Below, in pieces: positions 7,465 through 15,533 of a DNA stretch of 64,000 bases. The notes beneath the pieces were generated by a model. It worked only from the letters and a program-made list of their open reading frames with translations. It had not been told where the DNA came from and ran no database searches. This DNA comes from Deltaproteobacteria bacterium (GTDB lineage: Bacteria > Myxococcota_A > UBA796 > CAJQPC01): assembly GCA_016717595.1 (NCBI GenBank), contig JADKFE010000002.1:62001-126000 (forward strand), given 5' to 3'. Within the stretch, counting starts at the first letter, position 1, and the number at the start of each line of letters is the position of its first letter. Both the position numbers and the translations under genes were made by a program.

Positions 7465-7724
7465 CAGGAGGCTCCAGAGCCCGCCTCGCCGACGCAAATC
7501 GGCTTCCTGAGCCTCATGGACGCGATTTTTCGCGGAAAATCGTCTTCTTGAGGCTCATGGACGCGATTTTTCGCGGAAAATCGTCTTCTTGAGGCTCAAG
7601 ATCGAGGTTTCTCTCCACAAAGCCACCTACTTGAGGCTCATGTTTCCGATTTGCAGGGAACGCCCCCCTCTTACGGCCCCACTTTTGCCCGTTTTTCTCC
7701 ACCGGGCCGTTCTTGACCCTCAAG
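7465..7724. repeat. Array of 13-bp palindromes at about 41-bp spacing
   Basis: The palindrome CTTGAGnCTCAAG or a close variant begins at 7465 (10/13), 7506, 7547, 7588 (perfect), 7630, 7670 (weak, 8/13) and 7712. The steps are 41, 41, 41, 42, 40 and 42 bp, close to four helical turns. Units 7506 and 7547 are almost identical over all 41 bp and also contain the inverted repeat CGATTTT-TCGCGG-AAAATCG. The other units keep only the 13-bp part. The array lies between two convergent genes and encodes no plausible protein. Confidence 0.65.
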
Positions 7725-7863
7725 GGGCGGCCGCTGCCCACACGCCCGGTCACCCTCCGCTCACGGGTCCCGAACCCCACCGGCCCGTGGATGGCCCCGC
7801 GGCTGCTCCCGTGACGAACCGCGGCCAGCCGTCCCAGAGAACCAAGCCCCCCACCTCAGCCCA

Positions 7864-8571
7864 TCACTCGCCCACCAAGGTCACATCCTCGCTGAGGTTC
7901 GCCGGTCGGCTCACCCCGTCCCACGTCGGCGCGCTCAGCACCACACGCAGCGTGAGCTCGGTGAGGCCTCCGGCGCTGGTGACGGTGAACGTGGCCTCTC
8001 CGTTTGGGTCCAAGAGGCGCTCCGCGGGCGACACGAGCACGTCTGCGCCCTCGGAATCCAGCACGGTCAGGGCGGCCAGGCTGCCGTCGCTCACGCGGGC
8101 GCCGTCGTCTCCCCAGGCGCTCACCGTCAGCAGGATCAGGTTCGGCGCTTGGGGGTTGAGCGTCGCGGGGCTGGGCGTCAACGCGAGGCCCCCGAAGCTC
8201 GCCGGGGTGAGCGAGGTGGCCGCGGAGACGCCGACCTCGGCCAGGGTGCCCTCCACCAGCAGCTCTGGCCCGTGGGTGGGCGCGGTGAGCGCAGGTCGAG
8301 CGCAACGATCGGGGCCAAGGGGCACGGAGAGGCTCGACTGTGCGCCGTCGATCCACAGGCCGCCGGAGGTGACGAGGCTCAGGGTGAGGTCTTCGGCCAG
8401 AAGCTCCACGGCCTCGGGCACGCAGGCCTCCACCGTGATCAGGCTCTGGCCGTCGGCGACCAGCTCGCAGGGCAGGCCGTCGGGGCAGAACGAGAGCGTG
8501 AGCACGTCGCCCTCTTCAGGCTGGGGCGGCAAGACGCAGGCGAGGAGCGGCAGCAGGGCGAGGAGGATCAC
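7864..8571 (-). CDS. Lipoprotein with Ig-like (Big) beta-sandwich character
   Basis: These 235 residues open with a lipoprotein signal (MILLALLPLLAC). The mature protein is rich in Val, Thr, Ser and Leu, with alternating strands. Segments such as NLILLTVSAWGDDGARVSDG and DPNGEATFTVTSAGG resemble invasin/bacterial Ig-like domains, where DxxGxAxxxxTS is typical. The ATG overlaps the stop of the upstream gene (8568-8876) in an ATGA, so the two are translationally coupled. It is probably attached to the outer membrane and may act in adhesion or as part of an envelope complex with its two operon neighbours. The function is not established. Confidence 0.7.
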   Translation of the reverse strand: MILLALLPLLACVLPPQPEEGDVLTLSFCPDGLPCELVADGQSLITVEACVPEAVELLAEDLTLSLVTSGGLWIDGAQSSLSVPLGPDRCARPALTAPTHGPELLVEGTLAEVGVSAATSLTPASFGGLALTPSPATLNPQAPNLILLTVSAWGDDGARVSDGSLAALTVLDSEGADVLVSPAERLLDPNGEATFTVTSAGGLTELTLRVVLSAPTWDGVSRPANLSEDVTLVGE

Positions 8572-8876
8572 GCCATCACCCGCAGCAGGCCCGTGGCCAC
8601 GCCCAAGAAGGCGCCGTCTTCAGCCCGGGCCGTGGCGACGATGAGGCCCTCGGCGTCGTCGGTGAACGGCGGGGTGACGCTCACCGTGGCGTCGGCGCCG
8701 CCGTCGGGCTGGGCGAGCACCTCGGACTGTGAGAGCGGCGCGCGCTGGCCTTGGCCGCGGTCAAGCTCGACGATGAGCGTCACGCGGGCGTCGGGCGTCG
8801 CGCCCGTCACACGCAGCGCGAGGATGACGGGGCGGCCCACCAGGGCGGCGTCGGGGATCATCATTCGCAAGGCCAC
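8568..8876 (-). CDS. Small beta-rich protein of unknown function
   Basis: This encodes 102 residues from GTG 8876, with AGGAG six bases upstream. The protein alternates hydrophobic and polar residues in strand-like fashion (RPVILALRVTGATPD, ARVTLIVELDRG, ADATVSVTPPFTDD, LIVATARAEDG). It resembles a single Ig-like or CARDB-type sandwich. No signal peptide is visible. It lies 24 bp downstream of the 8901-10193 gene and overlaps the next lipoprotein gene by 4 bp, so it is the middle gene of a three-gene operon. No family is recognised. Confidence 0.65.
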   Translation of the reverse strand: MALRMMIPDAALVGRPVILALRVTGATPDARVTLIVELDRGQGQRAPLSQSEVLAQPDGGADATVSVTPPFTDDAEGLIVATARAEDGAFLGVATGLLRVMA

Positions 8877-8900
8877 GGCGGACTCCTGGGCGTGAGGCCC

Positions 8901-10193
8901 TTAGGGGCTCTGGAGCGTCTGGAACAGCGAGACGAGGGCGAGATCGACGGAGAGGCCCACCACCGGCGCGGCGTGAACGCTTGACGCCGCTGAGGCGGGG
9001 TTGGGGTCGTCCACACGCACAAACACCGCCCCGGCGGTGAGCTGGGCGTAGTGGGTGAGACGTAGGCCCCCGGCGACGAGCGGGCTGAGGCTGCCCAAGG
9101 CCGGGGAGGTGGTGTAGCCGGGCAGGCTCGGCGTCGAGCGCGCCACGGCGACGGTGAGGGAGACCCGCTGGCGAAACACATCGCCGGGGGCGCCCGCGAG
9201 CTCGTTCAGCGGCACGTCGCGGTCCACGGCGGTTGAATAAAACGACACCCCGCCCCAGCCCACGAGCGCCGGGGACTGATCGGGCCACCACACAAACGAC
9301 GCCCCGGCGGCGGGCACGGCGAAGTTCACCGCGTCTCGGGTGGCGGCGGTCGCGGTCTGGGCGCCTAAGGTCACCGGCCCCGTGGCGACGACGATACGCT
9401 GGCGCACCGAGGTGGCGTTCAGGGCCTCGATGAGCGCGGCGCTGAGGGTCTCGGTCTGGGACTGCGCGGTCTGGAGCGCCGAGAGCACGTCTTGGGTCAT
9501 CGACGCGCGGTCGGCGCTGGGCAGGCGCGCGCCCTCGGCGTCGAGGATGCTCTGCAGCGCCTGGGCCTCCCCCTGAGCGCCCACGAGGGCGGCGCAGGCG
9601 TCAGGGCCAGGCCCCCGGCGGTAGCGGCTCTGGGCCTCCCGGGCGGCGGCCTCCAGCGACGAGGCGTCGGCGGCGCCAAACCCGGCGGCGGCGAGGCCCC
9701 CGGAGAGCGCCTTCGCGAAGTGGGTCCAGCCCGAGTCCAGATCACAAGAGCGGGCGTCGGGCAGGCGTAGGGTCAGCTCGGCGGCGGCCTGCTCGGCGAG
9801 GCGGGCCATGCCCTCTTCCCCCAACATCAGGCGCGGCGCGAGGCTCAGGCAGTAGGTCTGGCCCACCTGCAGCGCGGGCACCCGGCCGCTGAGCACGTCT
9901 CCGTCCGGGGCCATGCCGACGGTGTGCCGCTGGGGGCCGTCGGCGGGCGGGGCGGCGGCGCAAGGCTGGCCTTGGGCGGGCCACACGCTGAGCGCGGCGG
10001 TGGCCGAGACCCCGGGGGGCAGGTCCACGGTGAGCACAAACTCCTCGCCGCTGGGCAAGGGGCCATCGGGCAGGGCCTCGGCGGTGGACCCCGCGGGGAT
10101 CGTGTCCAGGGGGCGATCGAGCACGAGGCGCACCGTCGTCGCCGCGGCGGCGTCGGTGAGCCCGAGGGTGAGCAGCAGGAGCGGGGTGAGCAC
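8901..10193 (-). CDS. Secreted or envelope protein of unknown function
   Basis: This encodes 430 residues from GTG 10193, with GGAGG 12 bases upstream. Residues 1-18 are a signal peptide ending near DAAAA. The first part is beta-rich (VRLVLDRPLDTIPAGS and so on). A helical segment follows (residues 120-270, with Gln/Glu/Ala-rich stretches such as AREAQSRYRRG). The last 110 residues contain amphipathic strands (VSLTVAVARST, VAGGLRLTHYAQLTAGAVFV, VVGLSVDLALVSL) that could form part of an outer-membrane barrel. It heads the minus-strand operon with two beta-rich proteins downstream. I do not recognise the family. Confidence 0.7.
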   Translation of the reverse strand: MLTPLLLLTLGLTDAAAATTVRLVLDRPLDTIPAGSTAEALPDGPLPSGEEFVLTVDLPPGVSATAALSVWPAQGQPCAAAPPADGPQRHTVGMAPDGDVLSGRVPALQVGQTYCLSLAPRLMLGEEGMARLAEQAAAELTLRLPDARSCDLDSGWTHFAKALSGGLAAAGFGAADASSLEAAAREAQSRYRRGPGPDACAALVGAQGEAQALQSILDAEGARLPSADRASMTQDVLSALQTAQSQTETLSAALIEALNATSVRQRIVVATGPVTLGAQTATAATRDAVNFAVPAAGASFVWWPDQSPALVGWGGVSFYSTAVDRDVPLNELAGAPGDVFRQRVSLTVAVARSTPSLPGYTTSPALGSLSPLVAGGLRLTHYAQLTAGAVFVRVDDPNPASAASSVHAAPVVGLSVDLALVSLFQTLQSP

Positions 10194-10253
10194 GGGGGGT
10201 TGACGCCTCCGTGCGCTACGATACCACCGCAGAACCCACGGCGCGGCGCCGTT

Positions 10254-12698
10254 TTATGGCGCCTTGGGCGGCAGGCCGGTGCCGGGGATCACCGGCGGGG
10301 TCTCGCTGGGGCTCGTCGGCGGGCTCGTCCCAGCCGCCGCAGCCGCAGCCGCCTCGGCGGCCTTCTTCTGCGCGGCCTCCAGCTCGTCCCGAAGCGGCGA
10401 CCGTTTGACCTCCGGGGGCAGGTTCGGGTCGGTGAGCGCGGCGTCGCGGTACTGCACCAGGGTGGACTGCGCGTGGTAGACGTAGTCGATGCGCACCTTG
10501 GTCTCGTTCATCGTGTAGCGGGTGCCGCCGCGGACCTCGTCGCCCCGGGTGAAGGGGTAGATCTGCAGGTCATCAAACTGCATCATCAGGCCAAACCGCA
10601 CGGTCTCCCGGGTGGCCTTCTCAAAGAACGGGGCCTGAGACGGGTCGGCGCGCAGGGCCAAGGCGTAGGCCGCCGCCGTGCCTTCGCCGTAACAGAAGGC
10701 CTGCATCGCGGGCAGCTCGCCGGGGAGCTTGTAATAGCCGCCGACGTAGTCCGGCCAGGGGGAGTCCTCGCCGGTGTACTCATACGTCTCGACCATCCAC
10801 CGGGCGACCTCCAGGCCAAACTTGGCCACCTCGGGATCGCCCGTGACGCGGTGGTACGCGTTCGCCGCCATCACCGACCACGGGCCGAACTGCACCAGCT
10901 CCAGACGATCGTTTGTGTCGTAGGTCTCATGGGGCGAGGGCGCCTCGGGGCGGATCTTCGACACCCGCTCCTGCCACCACGGCTTGTAATACTCGAAGAA
11001 CTTGGGCAGCGGCGCCAGCCACTTCTTGTCGCCGGTGTACTCGTACAGCATCACCAAGGCCAAGGCCGCCTCGCCGGGGACGATGTCGTTGACCTCTTCA
11101 GCGTAGGGGTGATCGGCCTCGACGTAGTACGGATCAAACCGGCCCGAGGGCTCCTGCATAAACACGGTGAACTCGCCGAAGCGGTTCAACAGCTCGTCAT
11201 ACTCCTTCGTGCCCGTGGCCCGGGCGAGGTCGATCATGCCCATCATCGCGATGACGACGGAGCCGAGCTTCACGTTGTTCTCGTGGGCGATGAACGAGCG
11301 GTTCTCCTCGTCTTTGCGGAACGACAGCGTGAAGTCCAGGGCCCGGCGCGCGCCCTCGATGAACTCGGGCCGGGGGTCGATCTGGTAGGCCTGCACGAGG
11401 TTCCAGGTCGTGAGCGCGTGGCGCACGATGTTGTACTCATCGGAGTAGCGGTTCTCGGCGGGCCACATCTTGTAGGTGACCTGCCCCGGCTTGTAGAACG
11501 GCAGGGGCTGGTCGTTGGGGTGCAGGTTTCTCAGATACCACTCGCCGGAGAGCAAGATGCTGCGCTCGATGGACTGGATGTCGACCACCTCCATCGGCAC
11601 CGGGGGCACGCCGCGGTAGAGCGGGATGATGCCCCGGCCCGGCCAGTCGAGGTAGTGTTGGGTGCGGATCTTCTCCAGGTCATAGCCGGGATCTCGCCAG
11701 GGGCGCAGGCTGTCCATGTGGCCCTCACGCGCCGCCGTGCGCAGGAGCTTGTCGGCGTCACGATAGGCCCGGGTGTAGCTCACCGCGCCGGGGATCATCG
11801 CCACCTCCCCCGTCTCACGGTTGAGGATGATGCCGCCGTCGATGCCCATCTCCCAGAACTCGTTGAGATCGTCCTCGCTAAAGGCGTAGATCTTCGCGCG
11901 GTCGGTGACGAGGTGCAGCTCCAAGAGCATGTTGTCGATTGAAGACGCGAGCTTGGGCAGGCCGTACCACTCGGCGTAGCGGCGGTGCTCCCGCTCCAGA
12001 TCGTTCGCCAGCTCCAAGACACACTCGCCGAGCTCTTCACGCACACACAGGCCATAGGCCAGCTCACGGCCGCCGGGCAGGCGCAGGGTGGCCATGAGGT
12101 GCCACTTGTTGCCCCGGGGCGCCTTGATGCTGGGGAACCCCCGGGGCTTCTCGCCCTTGAGGATCGTGCGCAGGCTGGAGGTGATGAAGGTGGCGGCCTG
12201 GGGGGCGAGGCTCGCGGTCTTGTCGGAGACGGCGTAGAGCAGGTACTCCGCGTCCGCCGAGACGAGCATAAACCGGGCGCGCTCATCGTCGTGGTACAGG
12301 CGGGAGATCGTCGCGCCGCCCCGATCGACGCTGGGCACAACATCCCGGCGCAAGAGCACAAACTGCACGCCCTGATCCAAGAGGCGCTGGGCCACCGCGG
12401 CCTCGTCCCCGGCCCACCACAAGGCGGCGGTCTCGGCGTTGTCCCACAGCGGCACGGCCTTGAGGCCCTCGGGCAGGCCCTTCACGCGCTCGGGCAGGTC
12501 CGTGGCGATCTTGCCGGTCTGCTTCTCGAGGTCGAGCATCATGCGCTCGCTCATCACCGCGCCGCCGGCCTGGCTGAGCGCGTTCTCGTGGCGGGCCTGG
12601 GGCGTCGGGCCATAGGCGACGATGCGCGCCTGGGGCGCGTTGGCCGCGGGGGCGCAGGAGCCGAGGGCGAGGGCGAGCAGGACGAGCAGCGAGCGCAT
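10254..12698 (-). CDS. Large lipoprotein with a probable alpha/alpha-barrel domain
   Basis: This encodes 814 residues from ATG 12698, which has GGAG five bases upstream and begins a clear lipoprotein signal (MRSLLVLLALALGSC). An in-frame start 20 codons earlier would bury the signal. Residues from about 340 to 740 show repeated helix pairs rich in aromatic residues (WNLVQAYQIDPRPEFIEGARRAL, ALALVMLYEYTGDKKW, MAANAYHRVTGDPEVAKFG). This suggests an (alpha/alpha)6 toroid like those of glucuronyl C5-epimerases and several glycoside hydrolases and lyases. The C-terminal 60 residues are an Ala/Lys then Pro/Ser-rich tail. It lies divergent from a GT-C membrane protein, so a role in surface polysaccharide metabolism is plausible but inferred. 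Confidence 0.7.
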   Translation of the reverse strand: MRSLLVLLALALGSCAPAANAPQARIVAYGPTPQARHENALSQAGGAVMSERMMLDLEKQTGKIATDLPERVKGLPEGLKAVPLWDNAETAALWWAGDEAAVAQRLLDQGVQFVLLRRDVVPSVDRGGATISRLYHDDERARFMLVSADAEYLLYAVSDKTASLAPQAATFITSSLRTILKGEKPRGFPSIKAPRGNKWHLMATLRLPGGRELAYGLCVREELGECVLELANDLEREHRRYAEWYGLPKLASSIDNMLLELHLVTDRAKIYAFSEDDLNEFWEMGIDGGIILNRETGEVAMIPGAVSYTRAYRDADKLLRTAAREGHMDSLRPWRDPGYDLEKIRTQHYLDWPGRGIIPLYRGVPPVPMEVVDIQSIERSILLSGEWYLRNLHPNDQPLPFYKPGQVTYKMWPAENRYSDEYNIVRHALTTWNLVQAYQIDPRPEFIEGARRALDFTLSFRKDEENRSFIAHENNVKLGSVVIAMMGMIDLARATGTKEYDELLNRFGEFTVFMQEPSGRFDPYYVEADHPYAEEVNDIVPGEAALALVMLYEYTGDKKWLAPLPKFFEYYKPWWQERVSKIRPEAPSPHETYDTNDRLELVQFGPWSVMAANAYHRVTGDPEVAKFGLEVARWMVETYEYTGEDSPWPDYVGGYYKLPGELPAMQAFCYGEGTAAAYALALRADPSQAPFFEKATRETVRFGLMMQFDDLQIYPFTRGDEVRGGTRYTMNETKVRIDYVYHAQSTLVQYRDAALTDPNLPPEVKRSPLRDELEAAQKKAAEAAAAAAAGTSPPTSPSETPPVIPGTGLPPKAP

Positions 12699-12788
12699 GG
12701 GGTCTCCAGCGGTTGACCCTTGCACCTCACCCGCTGAGCGCGCCGGGGCAAGCGTCAAAGCCCGGAAGGTGGGTTATCCTCCTCCGTT

Positions 12789-14990
12789 ATGCTCTTCCCC
12801 CTCGCTCCTGGTCCGGCCCTTGAGGCCGCGTGGCACCACGCCCTCATCGCGCTCTTCATCGCCCTCACCCTGGGCGCGGCGGGCCTCGGCCTCGACCGCA
12901 AGCAGCAGCCCCTGGCCGCCCGGGTGCTCGGCACCTTCGCCACCTTGGCGGGCCTCACCGCCCTGCTCATCGTCGTCGACCTCGCCCGCGGCGGCGCGAA
13001 GCCCCTGCACCGCGACGGCACCGAGCTCAACAAGATCTGGCTCGCCGGGGGCGCCGCGCTCCTCGCCGCCTTGACCTACCTCTGGCACCGCCATCTAGAG
13101 CCCAAGGCCAACCAGCTCGCCAGCCGCGCCCGCGGGGCGATCACCCTCGGCCTCGGCCTGCTCGCCACCTTGAGCTTCCTCAACTACTCACGCCTCGACA
13201 GCACCTATGTCTGGGTGGAGCGCGTCGACACCTACGACCTCAGCCACTACTACTTAAACTCCAAGTATTACAAAGAGCTGGGCTACTTCGACCTCTACCC
13301 CGCCATCGTGCTCGCGGATCTGGAGGAGGGCCGCCACTACCGCCGCCAGCCGCCCACCTTCCAGACCCAGAACGAAGAAGACTACTACATGGTCGACACC
13401 CAGGCCTTCGCCCGGGACACCGAGTGGCACGACCGCATCCGCGCCAAGTTTGGCCCCGAGCGCTGGGCGGCGTTCAAACACGACTTCATCTATCTGCAGC
13501 GCGACATGGTCGGGTTCACCAACGACCTGTGGATTCAGATGTTGTGGGACCACGGCTTCAACGGCTCCCCGGCCTGGGTGGTCTTCGCCGAGCCCCTGGC
13601 GAACGCCGTGCCCGTGGAGTCGGTGAAGCTCTTGGGCTACATCGACCTTATCTGGCTGAGCCTCGCCGTCGCCGTGACCTGGTGGGCCTTTGGCGGCCCC
13701 ACGGCCTTGTTTCTGGTCATCTTTCTGTTCACCACCTACAGCGCCCGCTGGCCCACCTACACCTGGGCCTTTGGCCGCGACGACTATGTCGCCGTGCTGA
13801 TCATGTCCGTGGGCCTGCTCAAGCGGGGCCTGCCCGGCTGGGCGGGCGCGGCCGTGGGCGTGGGCGCGGCCTTCCGCCTGTTCCCGGCGGTGTGGCTCTA
13901 CGGCCCGGCCATGAAGGGGCTGTGGGAGCTTGTCTCTCTGCGCCAAATCAACCGGGGCCTGCTCAAGATCGCCATCGGCTTCGTGGCCTGCCTCGCCCTG
14001 CTCTATGGCGCCGTGGCGGTGAAGTACGGCCCTGGCCGGGCGATCTGGCACGTCGAGAAGCTGCTCACCCACACCACGGAGAAGAACCTCTCGTCCATGC
14101 GCCAAGGCTTCGCCATCGCCGTGGCCTACCAAGGGGAGACCGACGTCAAACGAATGGACGACGTGCGCCGGATGCGCGTCAAGAACCAGAAGACGTGGCG
14201 AAACCCCTTGGCGTTCGCCCTGGTGCTGCTCTTGGGCTGGGGCCTGCGCCGGGCCAAAGACCACGAGGCTCTGTCCATGGGCTTCATCCCGTTCTTCTTG
14301 TTGACCACGGCGAGCTACTATTATTACATCGTGCGCAGCACCATGATCGTCACCCACGCCGGGGATCTCAGCCGCCTACGCAACGCCGTGGGCCTCATCT
14401 TCCTGTTCGGCATCGAGGTGGCCCTCAACGCCCTGCAGCAGAACGATGAGACCAGCGAGTTCCGGGTGATCCACATGGGCTGGCTGGGCCGACTGTGCGC
14501 GATGTACAGCCTCCTGATGATCGCCTGGTTTCTGTGGGAGGCCCGAAACGCCCCCGCTGACGACACAAACCCAAAGCGCCGCTGGGAGCGGGCCAAACCA
14601 GGGGACAGAGCGCCCCGCCGCCCTCACCGGATCTACGCCATGAGCCGCTCCTTTCGCCTCCTGCCGCTCCTCCTCCTGCCCTTCGCCTCCTGTGACGAGC
14701 CCGCCTGCGAAGACACGTCGTTGCCCGACCCCATCCCCGACGGCCAGGCCCGAGAGTCCCACATGGCGGCCTGCGCGCCGGGCAGCGCCCTGAACACGCC
14801 GATTTACCCCGGACAGACCCTCAAGGGCGTGTTCTGGTGTTACGGCGACCCCGCTGAGGGGCTGATCGAGTGTTTCCAGCCCAACGAGGGCGCGGCGACG
14901 ACGTATGACGACAACGGCACGCCGACCCTGAAGATCGAGTGCCCGCCGGAGGGCGACGTGATGACCTGGGCGCGGACGGATTGGGGGTAG
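12789..14990 (+). CDS. GT-C-like membrane protein (GT87/DUF2029-like) run on into a lipoprotein
   Basis: The first 615 residues form a polytopic membrane protein with about ten hydrophobic segments. A periplasmic-type loop near residue 150 (VDTYDLSHYYLNSKYY) and a later LPGWAGAAVGVGAAFRLFPA segment resemble the GT-C fold glycosyltransferases of the GT87 type, where GLxxGLAAALKxYP is typical. These use polyprenyl-phosphate sugars. The frame then continues without a stop through a Lys/Arg/Pro-rich linker into a second start-like Met followed by a full lipoprotein signal (see 14641-14990). The linker contains GGGG and CCCC runs; one indel there would give a TGA overlapping that ATG, so two separate genes are more likely than a true fusion. 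Confidence 0.65.
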   Translation: MLFPLAPGPALEAAWHHALIALFIALTLGAAGLGLDRKQQPLAARVLGTFATLAGLTALLIVVDLARGGAKPLHRDGTELNKIWLAGGAALLAALTYLWHRHLEPKANQLASRARGAITLGLGLLATLSFLNYSRLDSTYVWVERVDTYDLSHYYLNSKYYKELGYFDLYPAIVLADLEEGRHYRRQPPTFQTQNEEDYYMVDTQAFARDTEWHDRIRAKFGPERWAAFKHDFIYLQRDMVGFTNDLWIQMLWDHGFNGSPAWVVFAEPLANAVPVESVKLLGYIDLIWLSLAVAVTWWAFGGPTALFLVIFLFTTYSARWPTYTWAFGRDDYVAVLIMSVGLLKRGLPGWAGAAVGVGAAFRLFPAVWLYGPAMKGLWELVSLRQINRGLLKIAIGFVACLALLYGAVAVKYGPGRAIWHVEKLLTHTTEKNLSSMRQGFAIAVAYQGETDVKRMDDVRRMRVKNQKTWRNPLAFALVLLLGWGLRRAKDHEALSMGFIPFFLLTTASYYYYIVRSTMIVTHAGDLSRLRNAVGLIFLFGIEVALNALQQNDETSEFRVIHMGWLGRLCAMYSLLMIAWFLWEARNAPADDTNPKRRWERAKPGDRAPRRPHRIYAMSRSFRLLPLLLLPFASCDEPACEDTSLPDPIPDGQARESHMAACAPGSALNTPIYPGQTLKGVFWCYGDPAEGLIECFQPNEGAATTYDDNGTPTLKIECPPEGDVMTWARTDWG
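14641..14990 (+). other. Lipoprotein module, probably a separate gene
   Basis: From ATG 14641 the frame encodes about 116 residues: a basic start, LLPLLLLPFASC as a standard lipobox, then a short acidic, Cys-containing mature part (ACAPGSALNTP, GVFWCYGDPAEGLIECFQP). A lipoprotein signal would make no sense 618 residues into a membrane protein, so I read this as an independent gene whose upstream neighbour has lost its stop codon in the given sequence. Function unknown. Confidence 0.6.
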
Positions 14991-14992
14991 GG

Positions 14993-15010
14993 GAGCGCCG
15001 AGGGGCGCTC
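14993..15010 (+). terminator. Hairpin just after the stop codon, possible terminator
   Basis: GAGCGCC (14993-14999) and GGCGCTC (15004-15010) are perfectly complementary around the 4-base loop GAGG, starting 3 bp after the TAG stop at 14988-14990. No T tract follows, so it would be an L-shaped or non-canonical terminator, or an RNA 3'-end stabiliser. Confidence 0.4.
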
Positions 15011-15533
15011 CGCTCGGGTTGGGTTGACCCTCGCTGTGCCAGCCTGGAGACCTGGGAGAGCCCGGGAACACGGATAGCCCAACTGGCAGCGCCTGGGGCG
15101 TTTGGCCCTGGGCGGGTGGGCGTTCGGGCCTGGGCTTGGGCGACCGGTATTGATGAGCCGCTGGATTCCGATGTCGGGGGTTCCCGTCCTTCTTGGGCCC
15201 GACGACAAATTGGTTACCCTCCGCGGAGCTGCCTCGCGTTACCCGTCCCATTCACCTCAGAGGAAGACCCTTCTTCATTTCACACCTTCCGCCAAGACGA
15301 CGGCTGGATGCCCGCCCCAGGCGCCACGGGGGCTGGGCGGCTAAAGGCGCGGGGGGGTGCTTGGGGGCACCGCCAACCGCCCTTCTGGTTCGACCTCCAG
15401 TTCACGCCGGTGAGCCCGCCGCAGGGGCCTCAACGCTGAGCGCCGCCGCCCCTTCGCCCCCCTCGGACAGCTCCCGCACAAGAGGCCAAAACCCCCCGTG
15501 GCGACCTCGCCCCGTTGCGGCTAAGGGGGTGGT
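15011..15533. other. 523 bp without a recognisable gene
   Basis: Reading frames here are short and rich in Pro, Arg and Gly, with no signal peptide or domain. No tRNA or known RNA was recognised. It precedes the double-protease gene, so the promoter of that gene should lie here. A purine-rich AAGGGGG just before 15534 serves as its ribosome-binding site. Confidence 0.45.

Noticed and set aside
7465..7724. CRISPR array
   Set aside because: The shared part is only 13 bp, units 1 and 2 are the same across the 'spacer', and no cas gene is near. An operator or REP-like array fits better.
9924..11942. Plus-strand frame of 672 codons
   Set aside because: It is antisense to the secreted protein and the alpha/alpha-barrel lipoprotein, which have proper signals and starts. 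Its composition is typical of a GC-rich shadow frame.
12830..14449. Second plus-strand frame of 539 codons inside the GT-C gene
   Set aside because: It is Arg/Pro/His-rich, has no membrane segments, and is an out-of-frame shadow of the glycosyltransferase.
15011..15533. Possible tRNA or other known RNA gene
   Set aside because: No cloverleaf, T-loop consensus or other familiar RNA core could be found by eye.
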